From contig NW_019091400.1 in the NCBI RefSeq assembly GCF_001949145.1, positions 1,134,289 to 1,198,288 of the forward strand: 64,000 bases of DNA, written 5' to 3'. Both the position numbers and the translations under genes were made by a program. How positions within the stretch are numbered: position 1 is the stretch's first letter; each line of letters begins with the position of its first letter. Shown piece after piece: positions 24,881-36,560 of this stretch. The notes under the pieces are model-generated. The model saw only the letters and a list, made by a program, of their open reading frames with translations. It made no database searches and was not told where the DNA came from. The DNA comes from Acanthaster planci. Taxonomy: Eukaryota > Echinodermata > Asteroidea > Valvatida > Acanthasteridae.

Positions 24881-27800
24881 CTTGTTCAAGAAAAAAATTA
24901 TTGGCTACAAATTTTCCTTTGAATAATCTCCAACACAAAGAACAACCGTGGTTAACTATTGCTTGATTCATGATGTAGCTTGTACCTGTCCACAACTCCA
25001 AACTCAAGCTGTAGAGGAGCAGCTGTCAAATGTTGTGGCCAAACCTTGCCAGCTACTTAAAATTTCCTGCTGTAATTTGTGATCCATGTGACTGTTGGTA
25101 ACAGTGATGGAACCAGTCATGATGGGAAGATTTTGGGTACCCAATAGGTGGCTGGTATGTGAACCGTGACCAGACAGCAGATCAATTCGGATTCCAAAAC
25201 AAGAGATTGCACTGTGCAGTCGCAGGTGTTCTACTGGGTTCTCGAACAAGATGGTCTGTGCTCCCATAGTTATCAGCAGAATGTGCACAAACTGGCATCT
25301 TTGTGTTGGCTAACAGTGAATGGCAGCAATGGCACCAAAGTATCTTTCAAACTGAGTATTTCTCTTTTTCACCGTAGAGGAGGTAGTTATACATTAGTTG
25401 TTAGACATTAGTAGTTAGACATCAATAGACATTTAAAATTCTTGTACCATCTCATTCAAAATGAACTCCTCAAGCTGCACGAGTATTCTACTTTTAGTAG
25501 GTTAAGTGTTTTCCTGTTTGATGAGACTATAATTTGTGATGAGACTAACATTATCATCCCACATGGTTTCAGTCAGAGTTGTTGCTTAAATAGAGTTGCA
25601 TTGTAAAGACGCTGCCCAAATTCTGTCATAATGGGAAACTTTGAGATGCTTGGTGGCAGCATACATACTGAGCCTTTTCTGTTGTTTGCATTGTCTAAAT
25701 AAAGACATAGTACAGAAAAGGACTGATATGTTTATTGGTATCAAGCATTTGAAAGTTTCCCATTGGAACTTATGTGCTTCAGTTTTACTGTCTAGTTCAT
25801 AGTTTGAAGACATCCATGTGTTTGTCCTGGTGTTGAATATTCAGTATCTTAATTACAAGAGTATGTGCATTTTTTCCCTGTTGCAAAAGTGTCAGTAGTT
25901 TACAAGTTCTGCAAACCGATATGCTGTCTTCCGAAGTCTGTAATATCCAGAGTCATAAAACAACATTGCAGGAACGTGGCATGGCCAATATTTGAAATTG
26001 AGCAGAAACCACAAAGCACAGCCAATCACTCTCAGATATTGAAAGTGGGACTAGGTCCGGTCCAGCCACCCGGCCCCACAAGAGTTGACAGCTTGGATTA
26101 GTTCAGCCACGAGTTGTCCCCTTGCCTACATACAGAGAAACAACATCCCATGTCTTTGTTTGTCGGGAAAAAAGTGGAGGGGGGAGTTATGATGACAGCA
26201 AAGGGAACAGCCTAAAAATAACAGTGCCAGACAGTTCACTACCCAGGGTAATTAAGCCGTAAAGCCCTGGGACTAGCGGTCAGCTCTCCTGGAAGTCCCC
26301 CAGCCTATTACCGAACCTCTGCGTCCTCAATCTGCAGTGCTGGCCATCTCATGTCAGTCACTGACGGCTGGGAGTGTAATGGGACACTGATCCCACAGAC
26401 ACGGAGGAGAGGAGGATGATATCGGGAATGCTGCTCGGGAGCAGAGCGGAGCAGGAGGCAAGTGCGAACGGTGTGGGACCGTCTCGATGTTGGAATTTGA
26501 TTGAATGTGGCACCCGCCTCTCATATTGGAAAGTCTCCAGATTAGCAGTGTCTTAATGTTGATGGAGAGTGCCATTTTCCCCTTTAATTCTAAGGGGGTC
26601 TGCTGGCAAATTTTGCAACTAAGACAAGAAAAGTAATCCTGATTCTGACAAAGTCTAATTCCATGCTTATTACTGGGTGTGAAATGGCTTTGGCAGAAAT
26701 TCGTTTGACCTCAGTGTTAACCTTTGTCATTTTGAATGTGGTTGCCATGGTGTTTTTTTGCACTCACTCCTTCATTATTCAATATTTTCTCAGCATTTGA
26801 AATAATCCTGTGCCATTGAAGATTAAGGTATTTTTTCCTTTAGTTCTTGCTCTAGACTTGAAGCCAGAACATTTTTTTTTGCATCTGTAGCCTTGAATGA
26901 AGTAAGCCAGGAGTAAGTGCGATTAAGGACCATAGATAACCATAGTTGGACCAACTCTGATTGAACACATGCTAGTCGACGAGGGTTGGACTAGTCTAGT
27001 CAACTATTTGCAGCCATTCTATTGATGTTGGTTGTATCGTTGGTTGCCATAAACTGTTTTTAATAGCACAGTGCAGAGAGGGCCAGTCACAAGAAAAATG
27101 AGAGAAAAACAGTATGTCACAAGTAAACGACCATTGTCACTTTTATTGTTGGTATTTCGCCTTTCCACCTTTTCTCCCCTTCGGTCTTGAAACCCTTCAG
27201 TGGTTGACTAGGGTTGTTCACACTTCAACTTCACTGTACATGCACTAGGTAGGTCACAAACCAACCACTAGTTAACTGACGGTGCCTGAACAAACTTGTC
27301 CCAGCTTTGATTCACATATCTTTCTTCTGTTTTGCCGTGATGTTGCCGTCAATGGGTCTGCGAGTACTAGCAAGGGCATTGTGTGACCACTATGTCAGCT
27401 GCTGTGGGTAGTAAATGTCAAGGTGGTAAAACAATGATGGTGCACAGATTTGTCTGCATTGGCGTCCAGCATCAGGTGTAAACAATGTGGTGTTTGCAGT
27501 TGGGTATAGGGTTAATGTGAACTAAATCTTCGCTTCACAGTTGACCATCCTCAACACATCACACAAATGCATGCATTTTTCAATGTGGAAAATTTCCGGT
27601 CAGGTTTGTTCCTTGCTACAATTAGTCTGCGTAGCATACAAATTGACATATACACGTCAAGTTGAACATCATACCCACATTTTCTTTAGGGGGTTGTTAA
27701 ATGTTTGAGTTCAACTTTTCAATCACAGATGGCACATTGAAAACAAACCATTTCTTTTAAAGACATAAGGGAAGCATCCTGTGATAGATTTTTTTGGGGC

Positions 27801-27994
27801 AAATTGGAAGGTGGGGGAGGTTAAAATCAGAGCAGGAATTTGAGGCCACCCAACTGTGATTAAAAAATGAAGGTTGGTGTATTGCCATGGTGATTGTGTC
27901 GCTTTCTTTTGTGTCATCCCTTTTTTTTGTAAGTGTGTATGTGTGCCGGGCTGACGAGGGGTATGATCCATATTTCATCTCTCATCTTGTGGGG
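24881..27994. other. Non-coding stretch
   Basis: No supportable gene. Minor direct repeats occur at 25385-25430 (GTTAGACAT-type words) and 25520-25550 (GATGAGACTA twice). The complex block at 26040-26580 is listed separately. The remainder is AT-rich single-copy-like DNA. Confidence 0.6.
26040..26580. promoter_or_regulatory. Candidate conserved non-coding element, long and complex
   Basis: About 540 bases of non-repetitive, GC-balanced sequence, among the longest such blocks in the window. Features include GGTAATTAAGCC (homeodomain-like core), GTCAGTCACTGACGG, and CpG-containing sequence such as GGGACCGTCTCGATG. The 73-codon minus-strand frame at 26354-26575 is without domains. Confidence 0.28.
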
Positions 27995-28080
27995 CTTATG
28001 CTGGCCAAATCCAGTGGCTCAGTGGCCAAGTGCCTACGGCATAGGGCCCGGCAGCCATCCTCTCCTCCTTAAAGATCCAG
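27995..28080 (+). mobile_element. tRNA-derived SINE head, B box missing
   Basis: TGGCTCAGTGG (28015-28025) is a consensus-grade A box in a tRNA-like context (CAGTGGCTCAGTGGCCAAG). The expected B box is not found 40-60 bases downstream; GCATAGGGCCCGGCAGCC stands in its place. This is therefore a truncated or diverged SINE 5' end. Confidence 0.4.
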
Positions 28081-28660
28081 TTTTCTCTCAGAAGAGGAGT
28101 TTCTGTAGTGTGACAGTGTGTATTATTTACTAGGTCCTGATGCATATTCAGAATCCTGAATGTATCTAGTCTAGTTTTGTGTGATGAAGTAAAGCATATT
28201 GGCAGGGTTAAATGGGTTCTAGTAAGCTGTCGTCTGCCAAAAGAAACTTTTTGTGGGGCGGAATAAAAGTCAGTGTATCAGGATCAATTTTTTTTACGTG
28301 CCTGGCGATTAAGGCTTGTTTTTAAGATTGGACTTCATGTTATTCTTTGGTGATTCCACCTGAGCATTTTACAAATTCAGGGACCAAAATTTTTTGTGTC
28401 CCTGTGACACCTGACCTGCGTAACTTGACATGGAAGTATCACTGAAATTGATTTTAAACTATTTCTATTTGTTTGGCAGGTAATTTGCATTAATTCTGCA
28501 CTCTAAGAAATTAGAATGTGTGTTTTGCACTTACAAAATCATATATCAGCTGTGACAGGAACACATAAAATGTGGACCCCTAATTTAAAGCATGAACCGC
28601 CAGGCTTTGTTCTGTTGATTAAGAAAAAATAAGGATGGGTGAATGACAGAGACTTTGGTG

Positions 28661-28704
28661 TAATGCGCTATATATAAAAACGGGGCTTATTATTATTATT
28701 ACAG
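28661..28704 (+). mobile_element. SINE-type 3' tail with ATT repeat
   Basis: TAATGCGCTATATATAAAAA is followed by CGGGGC and (TTA)n. A GCGCTATATAAA motif running into an ATT microsatellite is a common 3' end of tRNA-derived SINEs in marine invertebrates (family knowledge). No tRNA head is recognisable upstream, so this is a 5'-truncated copy or an orphan tail. Confidence 0.5.
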
Positions 28705-28789
28705 ATATTACAGAAACTTGTATTATGTCAAAGGTGACAAATCTAGATTAGAAAGACAGTCAAAAACTCATTTATTGACTGGCTTTAGA

Positions 28790-29330
28790 TCCCCCCCATT
28801 TGAGAAAAAAGTTAAATGAGTCTCGTGCTCGGTATTACAGGAGGGCCATTTCCCATCAAGGCCCACATCTGCGGGGCTAATTCCACGATTATTTGTTACT
28901 GCGAGGCAATGCCGTTGGTAATCAAGGCAGCCATTAGTGTTATTGCTGGCATTGGGGCGTAAGGGGGACTATAAAGCTATGACTCAAACATCCCTCTTCT
29001 GTTAATTGAACCTGTAGTGTGTTCTGTGTCCAAGGTGTGAGGACATCGGCCACGGTCAACAGATCACGATGGTGCCTTGGGCCGCAAAGCCTTGATAGTA
29101 TGACAAAGATGAGACCTATTGACCACTGGGGGTGTAAACACACTCACTGTCCCTCTGACCCCTGCATGCATATATGCAAGGTTTGTCCTGGGACGTTTCT
29201 AACACCGCACGCCCGTAATCCATTTCGGGTTAATCATGCGTGGCATTCTCCAGGAAATTGCAGTCCCGGCTTTATTTATGAATAAGTTAACACATCGGAG
29301 TGGATTCTTGACCGGATGGGATCTACATTA
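28790..29330. promoter_or_regulatory. Candidate conserved non-coding element
   Basis: Long non-repetitive block starting with TCTCGTGCTCGG and including GGGGCTAATTCCACGATTATTTG, GCGAGGCAATGCCGTTGGTAATC and AGCCATTAGTG. Several TAAT/ATTA homeodomain cores sit in complex sequence, and CpGs are frequent. Frames on both strands are short and overlapping. Confidence 0.3.
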
Positions 29331-30359
29331 ATCAGACTGCGGAATAAGTTGTTCGATATATCGCCCCATATTCTGTACACTTGTTTTCACTCACTCGAGA
29401 TCCATGGAGCACGATTCTTAAAACTTGATGAATGCTTTCTGATTTTTAAGACCACTCCAAGAGAAATGCATAAACAGAGCTGGTTTATAATATCATTGAT
29501 ACACTGATTTATGGTCTAAAAAATGAAGTGTAAATCTTAGTGTGCGAAAAACAGCAAAATTGGATATTGTGAAGAAAAAATAGACTTGTCAATAGGAACA
29601 TTGGTTTTGTTTCAATACATATAATGTTAAAGAGTATGCCATCTATAAATCTGTGTACAGATATAAAGGTCAACACTTCTGGATTCATTTTCCAAGTCAT
29701 TTTATTTTCATGTTTAAAAAGTTGAAGTTTCACATTTCCATGCATTTCCAGATTAGTTCCTTTAGACTATTCAGAATTTTGAAGGCCATTATAAACTGCC
29801 ACTCAATACTTGAAATAAGCAGGTTTTGCAATCATTCTGATGTTTCTATTACTTCCAAACTGTTGGTTTTTAGGATGACCTGTTTGTTTTGTTACAATTT
29901 TACCCAGCATGCTGTTGCATTTCTTAGCCAACAGACACAAGGCTCAGACAGAAACAAGAATCAACTGAAAAACTCCCCAAACAACTGTCAGGTTAACATT
30001 AAGCACTCACTTTACATTGAAAGGTCAGAATAGAATGTCAATAAATAAATCATTTTGTTTGATATCACATGGTATCAAGGGGCTAAGGCTAGTTTTTGCT
30101 CGTGCATGTTCTCTTTTTTGGTTGTGCTCGAAGTGAAGTGGAGTTCCGAGCAAAAAATTCTGTTTTGATTTGTTTTTCAGGAAGTTCAAGAAGTTTCTTT
30201 TGTCTTGGTGTTTCCATCATTGTTCCTTTAGTTGTGCCTGTAATTGTGTAAAAGGCTTGTGGCCCTTAATTTTCAGCAGTAAAATACCTGTTTTCAGTTT
30301 AAACGGGTATCAAAGAAAATGTCAATCTTGCTAAATGTATTGTTTTCACTGACTTTCAG

Positions 30360-30650
30360 TCTGTGCCCTCTGTTGCTGACAAGCGACATTTCTCATGTGA
30401 CAGCTAATCTAAAAAAATTTCCCTACAAAGCACCCAAAGGCAGCCGACTAGAACCTGTCTGCCACCCTCAGACCCCCCAATTATCTCCGGTAATAGTGTA
30501 CTTTCCACAATTTGCTGCACAATCCATGAATACTAATGCAGGAAGATGTGATTGCAGTGTGCACGACCGCCAACAACAACGATGAAATTCAGCCAGGCGA
30601 GAAGATGTCGGGCAAGTGTACACTTGTAATTAGAGTGAGGCAAGCTTCTG
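30360..30650. promoter_or_regulatory. Candidate conserved non-coding element
   Basis: Non-repetitive block with CCCAATTATCTCC, GGTAATAGTG, AATACTAATGC and TACACTTGTAATTAGAG. The 88-codon plus frame at 30319-30585 ends inside it and has no domain. Regulatory function is inferred from texture. Confidence 0.22.
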
Positions 30651-31587
30651 CAGACTCAGCGACCATTAAAAAGAAGGGGAAAGGAAGAAAGTGAAGCATG
30701 GATCCTGCGGGATTTGAGAGTGGGATGCAAGAAAAAAAATGCTTTTGGTTTTTCTTACTTCCTTATCTATCTTGTCTCAGTTTGAGCAATCTATAAAGAT
30801 TCCTGTATCCATGTTTTACCAGTAGCAGGAAAAGATCACCAGTGGGAAGATTGCTTACATCAATTTGGGAAAACGTGTTGTGTGTTGCAAGACTGAGGAT
30901 AAGACCTCAGCACTTAATGCCTCTGTGCAGTGAGTCGAGGTGCAAGTTGCTATGCCCCAGATCTCCACCTGTCCCCATAAGGTTTCCAAGTGCAGCATTT
31001 GACCAGAAGAAAATCTTATCTTCTTGTGCGGATATGGGGAAACTTGAAAAGAAATCCCAATGATTCAAATGCCCCTAGAAGGCTTTCAGTGAAAGGATGA
31101 GATGGCCTTTCGGTGTTGAAATTGAGTCCGTCACAAGTCTTTCACCGTTACAAGTCCCTTCATACGTCCTTTCACGAGACCAGTTTACATGCAAGAAGGT
31201 AAACAATCACATAGGAATTCTTTTTTCACAGTTCATTTCATGAGTTCCTTACTTTGCTTAAAGGTCGATTCATAGTTCAGTTGAACATAACAGTGAAGCA
31301 TGATGTCACAATTTGATGCCATGAAACAGTTGAAGAGAAATTCACTTCAGTTGAAAAGTCTCCAAATTTTGGGAATTCACATCACAAATATTTGATCTGA
31401 CCTGGCAGAATTGCATTCTTGTTCATTTTTGTGCCAAATATGAATCAACCTTAAGATTGGATGAATTGTTATGGAATCGCAATGGATGTACAGGACTTGT
31501 GATAAAAATTTCTGTTCATTTTTAAGTGATACGCTAGAAATCCATTTAAATCCTTGTTGTTAATTGATTCATTATGTAGAGTTTTGA

Positions 31588-31765
31588 TGAGTCGAATAGT
31601 GACTTGACATGAGTCTGACTTGAGTCACAATTTTTTGGGACTTGACTCGAATCCTGGCAGTCAAATGACTCGACTTGACTCAAGTCTCTGCAAATAAATG
31701 ACTCACCTCGACTCAAGTCTCTAATCAGAAAACTCGACTCAAGTGAAAGCTAATAAGACTCAAAT
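31588..31765. repeat. Degenerate GACTCAAGTC repeat cluster
   Basis: More than a dozen near-copies of GACTT, GACTCG, GAGTC and CAAGTC are packed into about 180 bases, for example GACTTGACTCAAGTCTC and CTCGACTCAAGTC. The unit is self-complementary (GACTTGACTCAAGTC), so the strand can fold. It looks like a diverged simple satellite or the palindromic core of a DNA element. Confidence 0.65.
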
Positions 31766-32490
31766 CCCAAAAATAAAATCAAGCTTCTTTGTGAAAAGTA
31801 TTTGCAATCACTCATGACTCTGTACAGGTAAATTTTGTAAGAATTGAGGAACGAACCTGGTCAGTTTTATTGTCTTTTGTGTGACACCTTCAAGTTTATT
31901 TATTTTTGTTTTTAAATAACAATTGGGGGGAAATGGTCAAAACTGATTGGACCCTCTTAAAAGGATCAGGCAAAAGTGAGCTTCTCAAAAAGTGATCATC
32001 AAAGCTAGAATGACTCTGTGTTATGGCAACTTTCCCAACTGCAGTATCCTGCACTGTGTTCATCTTCATCCATTTTGGGGGGATAAATGCATCCCGCAGT
32101 TCCATAAGTTCAGAGGATGCTGATAGGAAAGGATGGTTTTAAGCCAATACATACTGTGCTGAATTTTGTAACCCAGATTACATGCAAAGTTCACGTAAGC
32201 AAACAATAGCTGGTTTCCTTCTACAGGTTTCAGTTTCTCCTGGGTAATCCTAAAGCCCATAGAAATCACTAGATAGTCATTTTAATGCATATTTTCATAT
32301 TCATCATTGGAAAATGAAAACAGCTTTTCTTTGTTGGGCTTGATGTTGACTCCACTCAGTCTCTTTGCCAACTGTGATCACTGTTTAATGAGACCTGGCA
32401 GGAGCGAAATGAAAATATTCCCTGGGTAAGGTTCAGTTGTCAGACTGAACATTTTCATTCATCCAGTGAGACCAGTGCCTGTTATGTCCT
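31766..32490. other. Non-coding stretch
   Basis: AT-rich, single-copy-like. Short frames on the minus strand (31896-32105, 32066-32269) have no domains. Nothing else was recognised. Confidence 0.6.
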
Positions 32491-32733
32491 GGGCCCAGTA
32501 TTACGGTGCTGCTTACCGCAAGCGAAAATCGGCGCTTATTGTAGCAAAAAATTCTGTGCTTACGCCAAACGTATTTCACGGGTTAGCAAGGAATTTGGCT
32601 TGTGCACATGCGTACATCCCATAACTAAGGATTCTGTGCTTAAAGGGTTAGCGCAGAATTTTTCTGCTAGCACGGTTAGTGCAAAATGGAGATCATAAGT
32701 GCGGAATTCTGCGTACACCATGAAATTAGGCCA
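32491..32733. mobile_element. GGGCCC-type inverted-repeat element (MITE-like), copy 1
   Basis: It starts GGGCCCAGTATTACGGTG and ends CACCATGAAATTAGGCCA. The reverse complement of the end, TGGCCTAATTTCATGGTG, matches the start with several mismatches. Inside are repeated words such as ATTCTGTGCTTA and GGTTAGC in both orientations. Total length is about 243 bases with no coding capacity, so it depends on another element if it is a transposon. Related copies lie at 60746-61288. Confidence 0.5.
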
Positions 32734-33479
32734 TGGTTTGTTGGTTGTTGTTTTCATCTTTTTTTGCCTGACTTTCATCTGAACATATAATTATACAGAC
32801 TTCCATCTTGCATTGTATAACAAGTCTAATTTGCTGGTCTGTTCCCTGAGTTTCCTTAATTTTGCAGTTCGTCCGCTCTTTGTGCTGTTTAGGGAGCTTT
32901 GCTTGAAAAGTTGCAATTTAGAAATTCAAGATTTTCTAGGCTTGTATAACTTGCAAAGAAAATTTAAATTAGCCTTTGATATTAAGGAATTCTCAATACA
33001 CTGAGATCAGAACATGATTTTGCTGTTGCTGACACTGGCGGTATGCAGACCAGGTGTTTTGGCTTTTGGGCTCTCAACCTCTTGTTCTGAATACACGAGG
33101 GGTGACACTTTGGCATGTAATGAAGAGACATTACATGTGTGTGTTAAACAAAGGATGGGTAAAGTTCCCTTACTTTCTGATGACATAAAAAAGTGTCACC
33201 TCTAGAAATGGTTTTGGGGAAGAAGCACTGATATGTGGACTTTTTCCTGGACAAAATGCCTTTAAAGTATGAACGCCCTGCATCAGGCACATGAAATCAC
33301 TTTGTGCATGCACTTATCTGCCATTGTATGTGACAAATCACCAAAAGTTGGATGCAGATCCCCGTTTGCATATCGTCCTTGGTGTGTGAGCAGCACGCAC
33401 TGCTGCCTCCTCTTTTGTTTGGCACCTGATCTTGCCCCCCCCTCCTCTAAAAAAAAAAAGTATTTCCGACCCTTCCACT

Positions 33480-33650
33480 GGTAATGGGTCTCATCCATAC
33501 CGCAATTACATTTGTCAAAGCAGATTACCTAGCGGGACCTCAGACTCATTCAGCATCTATTTATCCCTGCGCCAGGCTGGGCCAACCCTAATGGAAGCAC
33601 AGTCCAATTGGGTTGCCGTATAAGCCGATACTGTGGCTGCTGCTGCCGAA
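33480..33650. promoter_or_regulatory. Candidate conserved non-coding element
   Basis: Complex block with GCAATTACATTTGTC, GATTACCTAGCGGG, ATCTATTTATCCC and CCAATTGGGTTGCCG. The mixture of AT-core sites and CpGs with no repeat structure is the only support. Confidence 0.25.
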
Positions 33651-33989
33651 CCAAACTAAAAAGAAGGAAAGGAAGGACTGCTGTATCATGAACACCAAGA
33701 GTTGCTTGACCTTTTCAGGGTATCTGGCTAAGCATCATTCTTTCTCTGTCTTTTTCTTGGTTGTTGTTGAAAATATTACATAAGTGATTGTTGAAGACCT
33801 TTCTGATACTGGTTCTTGTTCCAAGTATCAGGTTAGTAATACAAAACCTTTTAAAGTAATGAATTTCCTATATAAATATGTACCGTTGGCCCATGTTGAC
33901 AAAGTATGCAAACAAAATCGGCCAATCCGATAAATTGGAACAGAATTATACCGCAGTAATGCATGTGACCCCTTAAAGGTGCAAATAGA

Positions 33990-34330
33990 GCAAAATATTT
34001 GAATGTACCGTACAATATCCGGTGGACATGGGGCTGTTCCATTTTCCCCCTCTCGCGAAAAATGTCAATACAGTATGCAAGAACAAGCTACTTGTGCAGC
34101 CTAACTGCATTGGATGCCCCCTGTATGAAGTCGCCCACACAGGGGACGGATCGGACGGTGCGGATGCAGTTATTCAATAAATTTGAACAACATTGTTTGT
34201 TGAGACAAATGCGGAGTGGTTTGGACGCAATTACATTTCTTACAGCAAACACCTTGAGAGCCTGTAATACCATTAGCTCATTTCAGACATCTCTTCTCCC
34301 TTCTATACAAGGGGTTGTAAAATGAATTTG
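33990..34330. promoter_or_regulatory. Candidate conserved non-coding element with SOX-like cores
   Basis: Complex block with CpGs (CTCTCGCGAAAA, GGACGGATCGGACGGTGCGGATGC) and AACAACATTGTTTGTTGAG near 34186-34204, which holds opposed ACAA/TTGT cores. Overlapping frames on both strands (33999-34325 and 34088-34273) are taken as a by-product of composition. Confidence 0.25.
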
Positions 34331-35089
34331 CAGTGTTGAGATGCATGTATGGGGAATGAGCTGATGATGGGGGATGTTGGAGGGTAGATTTGAAATTGGA
34401 GAGGATTTCCCAGAGTAATTCTAGCCTTAAAGATAGCCTCTAACAAAAGGAGTCAAAAAGTCTTCTTTTTTTTTTAGATGTTCTGTTTTAGTGTGCATCA
34501 GAAACAGCAAAAATAGCTCTGTGCTTTAATGTGTCTCTCAGTTTGGCATCCTGATGAAACTTGGCATTATGAAGGTTCAAAATGTTGATAGTTTCTGGTG
34601 ATTTCCATTGTACAAGATCCTTTTAAAGTGCTCCACTGCAACTCAAAAGTGGCTCTGGTGACTTGCAACCCATGTTGGGTCACATATTAAGTTTGTATAT
34701 ACTCCCCCTAAAATTCAAATTTGTGTTTGTTTAAGCTATGATGGAAACATTTTGTCACAAAAGAACAAGCAACAGGAGGTTTCGTGACTCAAAAAAATAC
34801 AAAACAGTACAATTAACAGTCAGTCTTTTGACACTGATTTTTAGTGTTGTCAGATTCTCCCGTCACATCCAAATAAAAAAAGCAATTAGGAATTTATTAG
34901 GGAGAAGATGTGAAATATCGCCCCTTGTAAATTGATGCTGGTTCCATTTTTTCCACCAGTAATCACCCATCTGCCTCTGACTGTGAAGCCGTGTGCCCCC
35001 CCCCCAACCATGTAACATAAATCTCTCTTCGTGAAAACTGTAGACAGCACATCAGGGAGTGAATGAGCCTTAGCCTTGGTTAGGCAGGG

Positions 35090-35640
35090 GCGCAAAATGG
35101 CCTTGGCCTTATGACTAATACATGCTAAACAATCATGAGCTTATCGCCTCCGTATAACAGTCTCCTGCTGGTTCAAACGGACCACAAAAAGAAAAGAAAA
35201 GGGTTACTATTTCTGGCCGTGTAATTATATTCTCAGTGTTTACATAGACAGCTGTGGCTCTGCTCTGCATTAAGACAGATAGCAGTGTTGTTTTAAGAGA
35301 AGGAAGGGGGGTTGAGGTTATAGCTTTAGCTGCCAGACTAAACTCAGGAGGACATTCTTATTGGGGAACTAGCAAGAGAGAGAGAGATAGGTAGTCGATT
35401 AAACCTGGCGCATTCACGGCCAGCAATTAGCGCACGCTGTTTTTGTTATTTTGTTAGCTGTTGCTGATTCTGCCTGCCGCTGATTGAACTTGTAATTATT
35501 TACGTTTGGGCCAAAGACTGATGGTGGGCGACTGTATGCACAGTGCGGCAGTGGGACTCAGGCGCAGACGCATTTATTGACTTTCTGATCCAGGTAGAAA
35601 AAAAAACTGATCAATGCCTCTGTGTCTCCGCGATGATTAC
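35090..35640. promoter_or_regulatory. Candidate conserved non-coding element, long
   Basis: Non-repetitive block apart from a short (GA)n at about 35372-35388. Words include CCAGCAATTAGCGC, TTGTAATTATTTACG and CGCATTTATTGAC. These are homeodomain-, forkhead- and HOX-like AT cores in GC-balanced DNA, the usual texture of developmental enhancers. There is no long frame. Confidence 0.3.
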
Positions 35641-36289
35641 TCATACCTGCTCAAGCATTTATGGGGCTGTATTTTTTTTCCTTTTTTGTTTTAATTATTC
35701 ATTTGTGTTTGTTTGAATGTCACAATTTGTCATCAGTGATGGTTTAGGAATACCAACTATTGTGGAAACTCATTTCTCAGTCGCTTTTATTTTTGAAGCC
35801 GTAGGTTAAGGGAAGCAGATATTTCCTGTTGTCAAAATGTGCACTTTGAGTGAGAGACTTAATGTCTTACTAATTTTATTTGTGATGGAAAGTACATGCC
35901 TGTAAAGTAACCAACAGTCCATCAAAGGCAGTGGCTATTTCTTTGGGAATCTGGCAATTCAGCTAGATTTATATTGATCTGCTTGCAAAACAGATATCAG
36001 TGTTATTAAAGATTCACACTGTCTTCATTGGTCTAAAAATGTTTTAAAAGATGAATTTGTAATTGTTAACTCAATAACAATTCTGAGGTAAAATGAAGAA
36101 TAGAACTTCAGGATGCGTCGTGTGTCTGTGATACCTTATCTTGCTCTGCCAAATTTGTAATGCTTACATCGATTTGTGCTAACAAAAACACCAACCCCCA
36201 AAAAAGTCTTGGCTTTGCACTTTTTAAATTATTTTTTTTCCTTGCACAGAATTCTGTCTCTCCTGTACAGCACAAGTACTAAACCTGTT

Positions 36290-36560
36290 AGACATATTTA
36301 CCTGATGAGTGCAGATAATATCCAACTATCTCTGCGATCTGTCCCATGAAGCTACTCTCTACTTCCCACAATTCAGTGCAGGGTTTCATTATTTCCCTGT
36401 GCTTAGCCAGGAGTTTTTCCGTACACAGCGCACGTGCACTCACAGCATGGCTGGGACTGTTGCCGATGCAGATACTTGATAGCAACCCCCCTGTGTAAGA
36501 TGTTTCTGTACAGCAGGCGTGGATGTTTGTGTCTATGCTAACCATAGATTAGATTAGTTT
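36290..36560. promoter_or_regulatory. Candidate complex block
   Basis: GC-balanced DNA with an 85-codon minus-strand frame (36288-36545) that lacks recognisable domain or splice context. It could be regulatory or a small exon. Evidence is weak. Confidence 0.15.

Larger units (their letters stand above)
28081..31587. other. Non-coding stretch
   Basis: No supportable gene. It contains an isolated SINE tail (28661-28704), a complex block at 28790-29330, and another at 30360-30650. A 126-codon frame at 29653-30033, followed soon by AATAAA, is AT-driven and shows no domain. Confidence 0.6.

Noticed and set aside
29653-30033. 126-codon plus-strand frame followed by AATAAA
   Set aside because: AT-driven composition (Phe/Ile/Asn/Ser/His-rich) with no acceptor or domain. 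AATAAA is common in AT-rich DNA.
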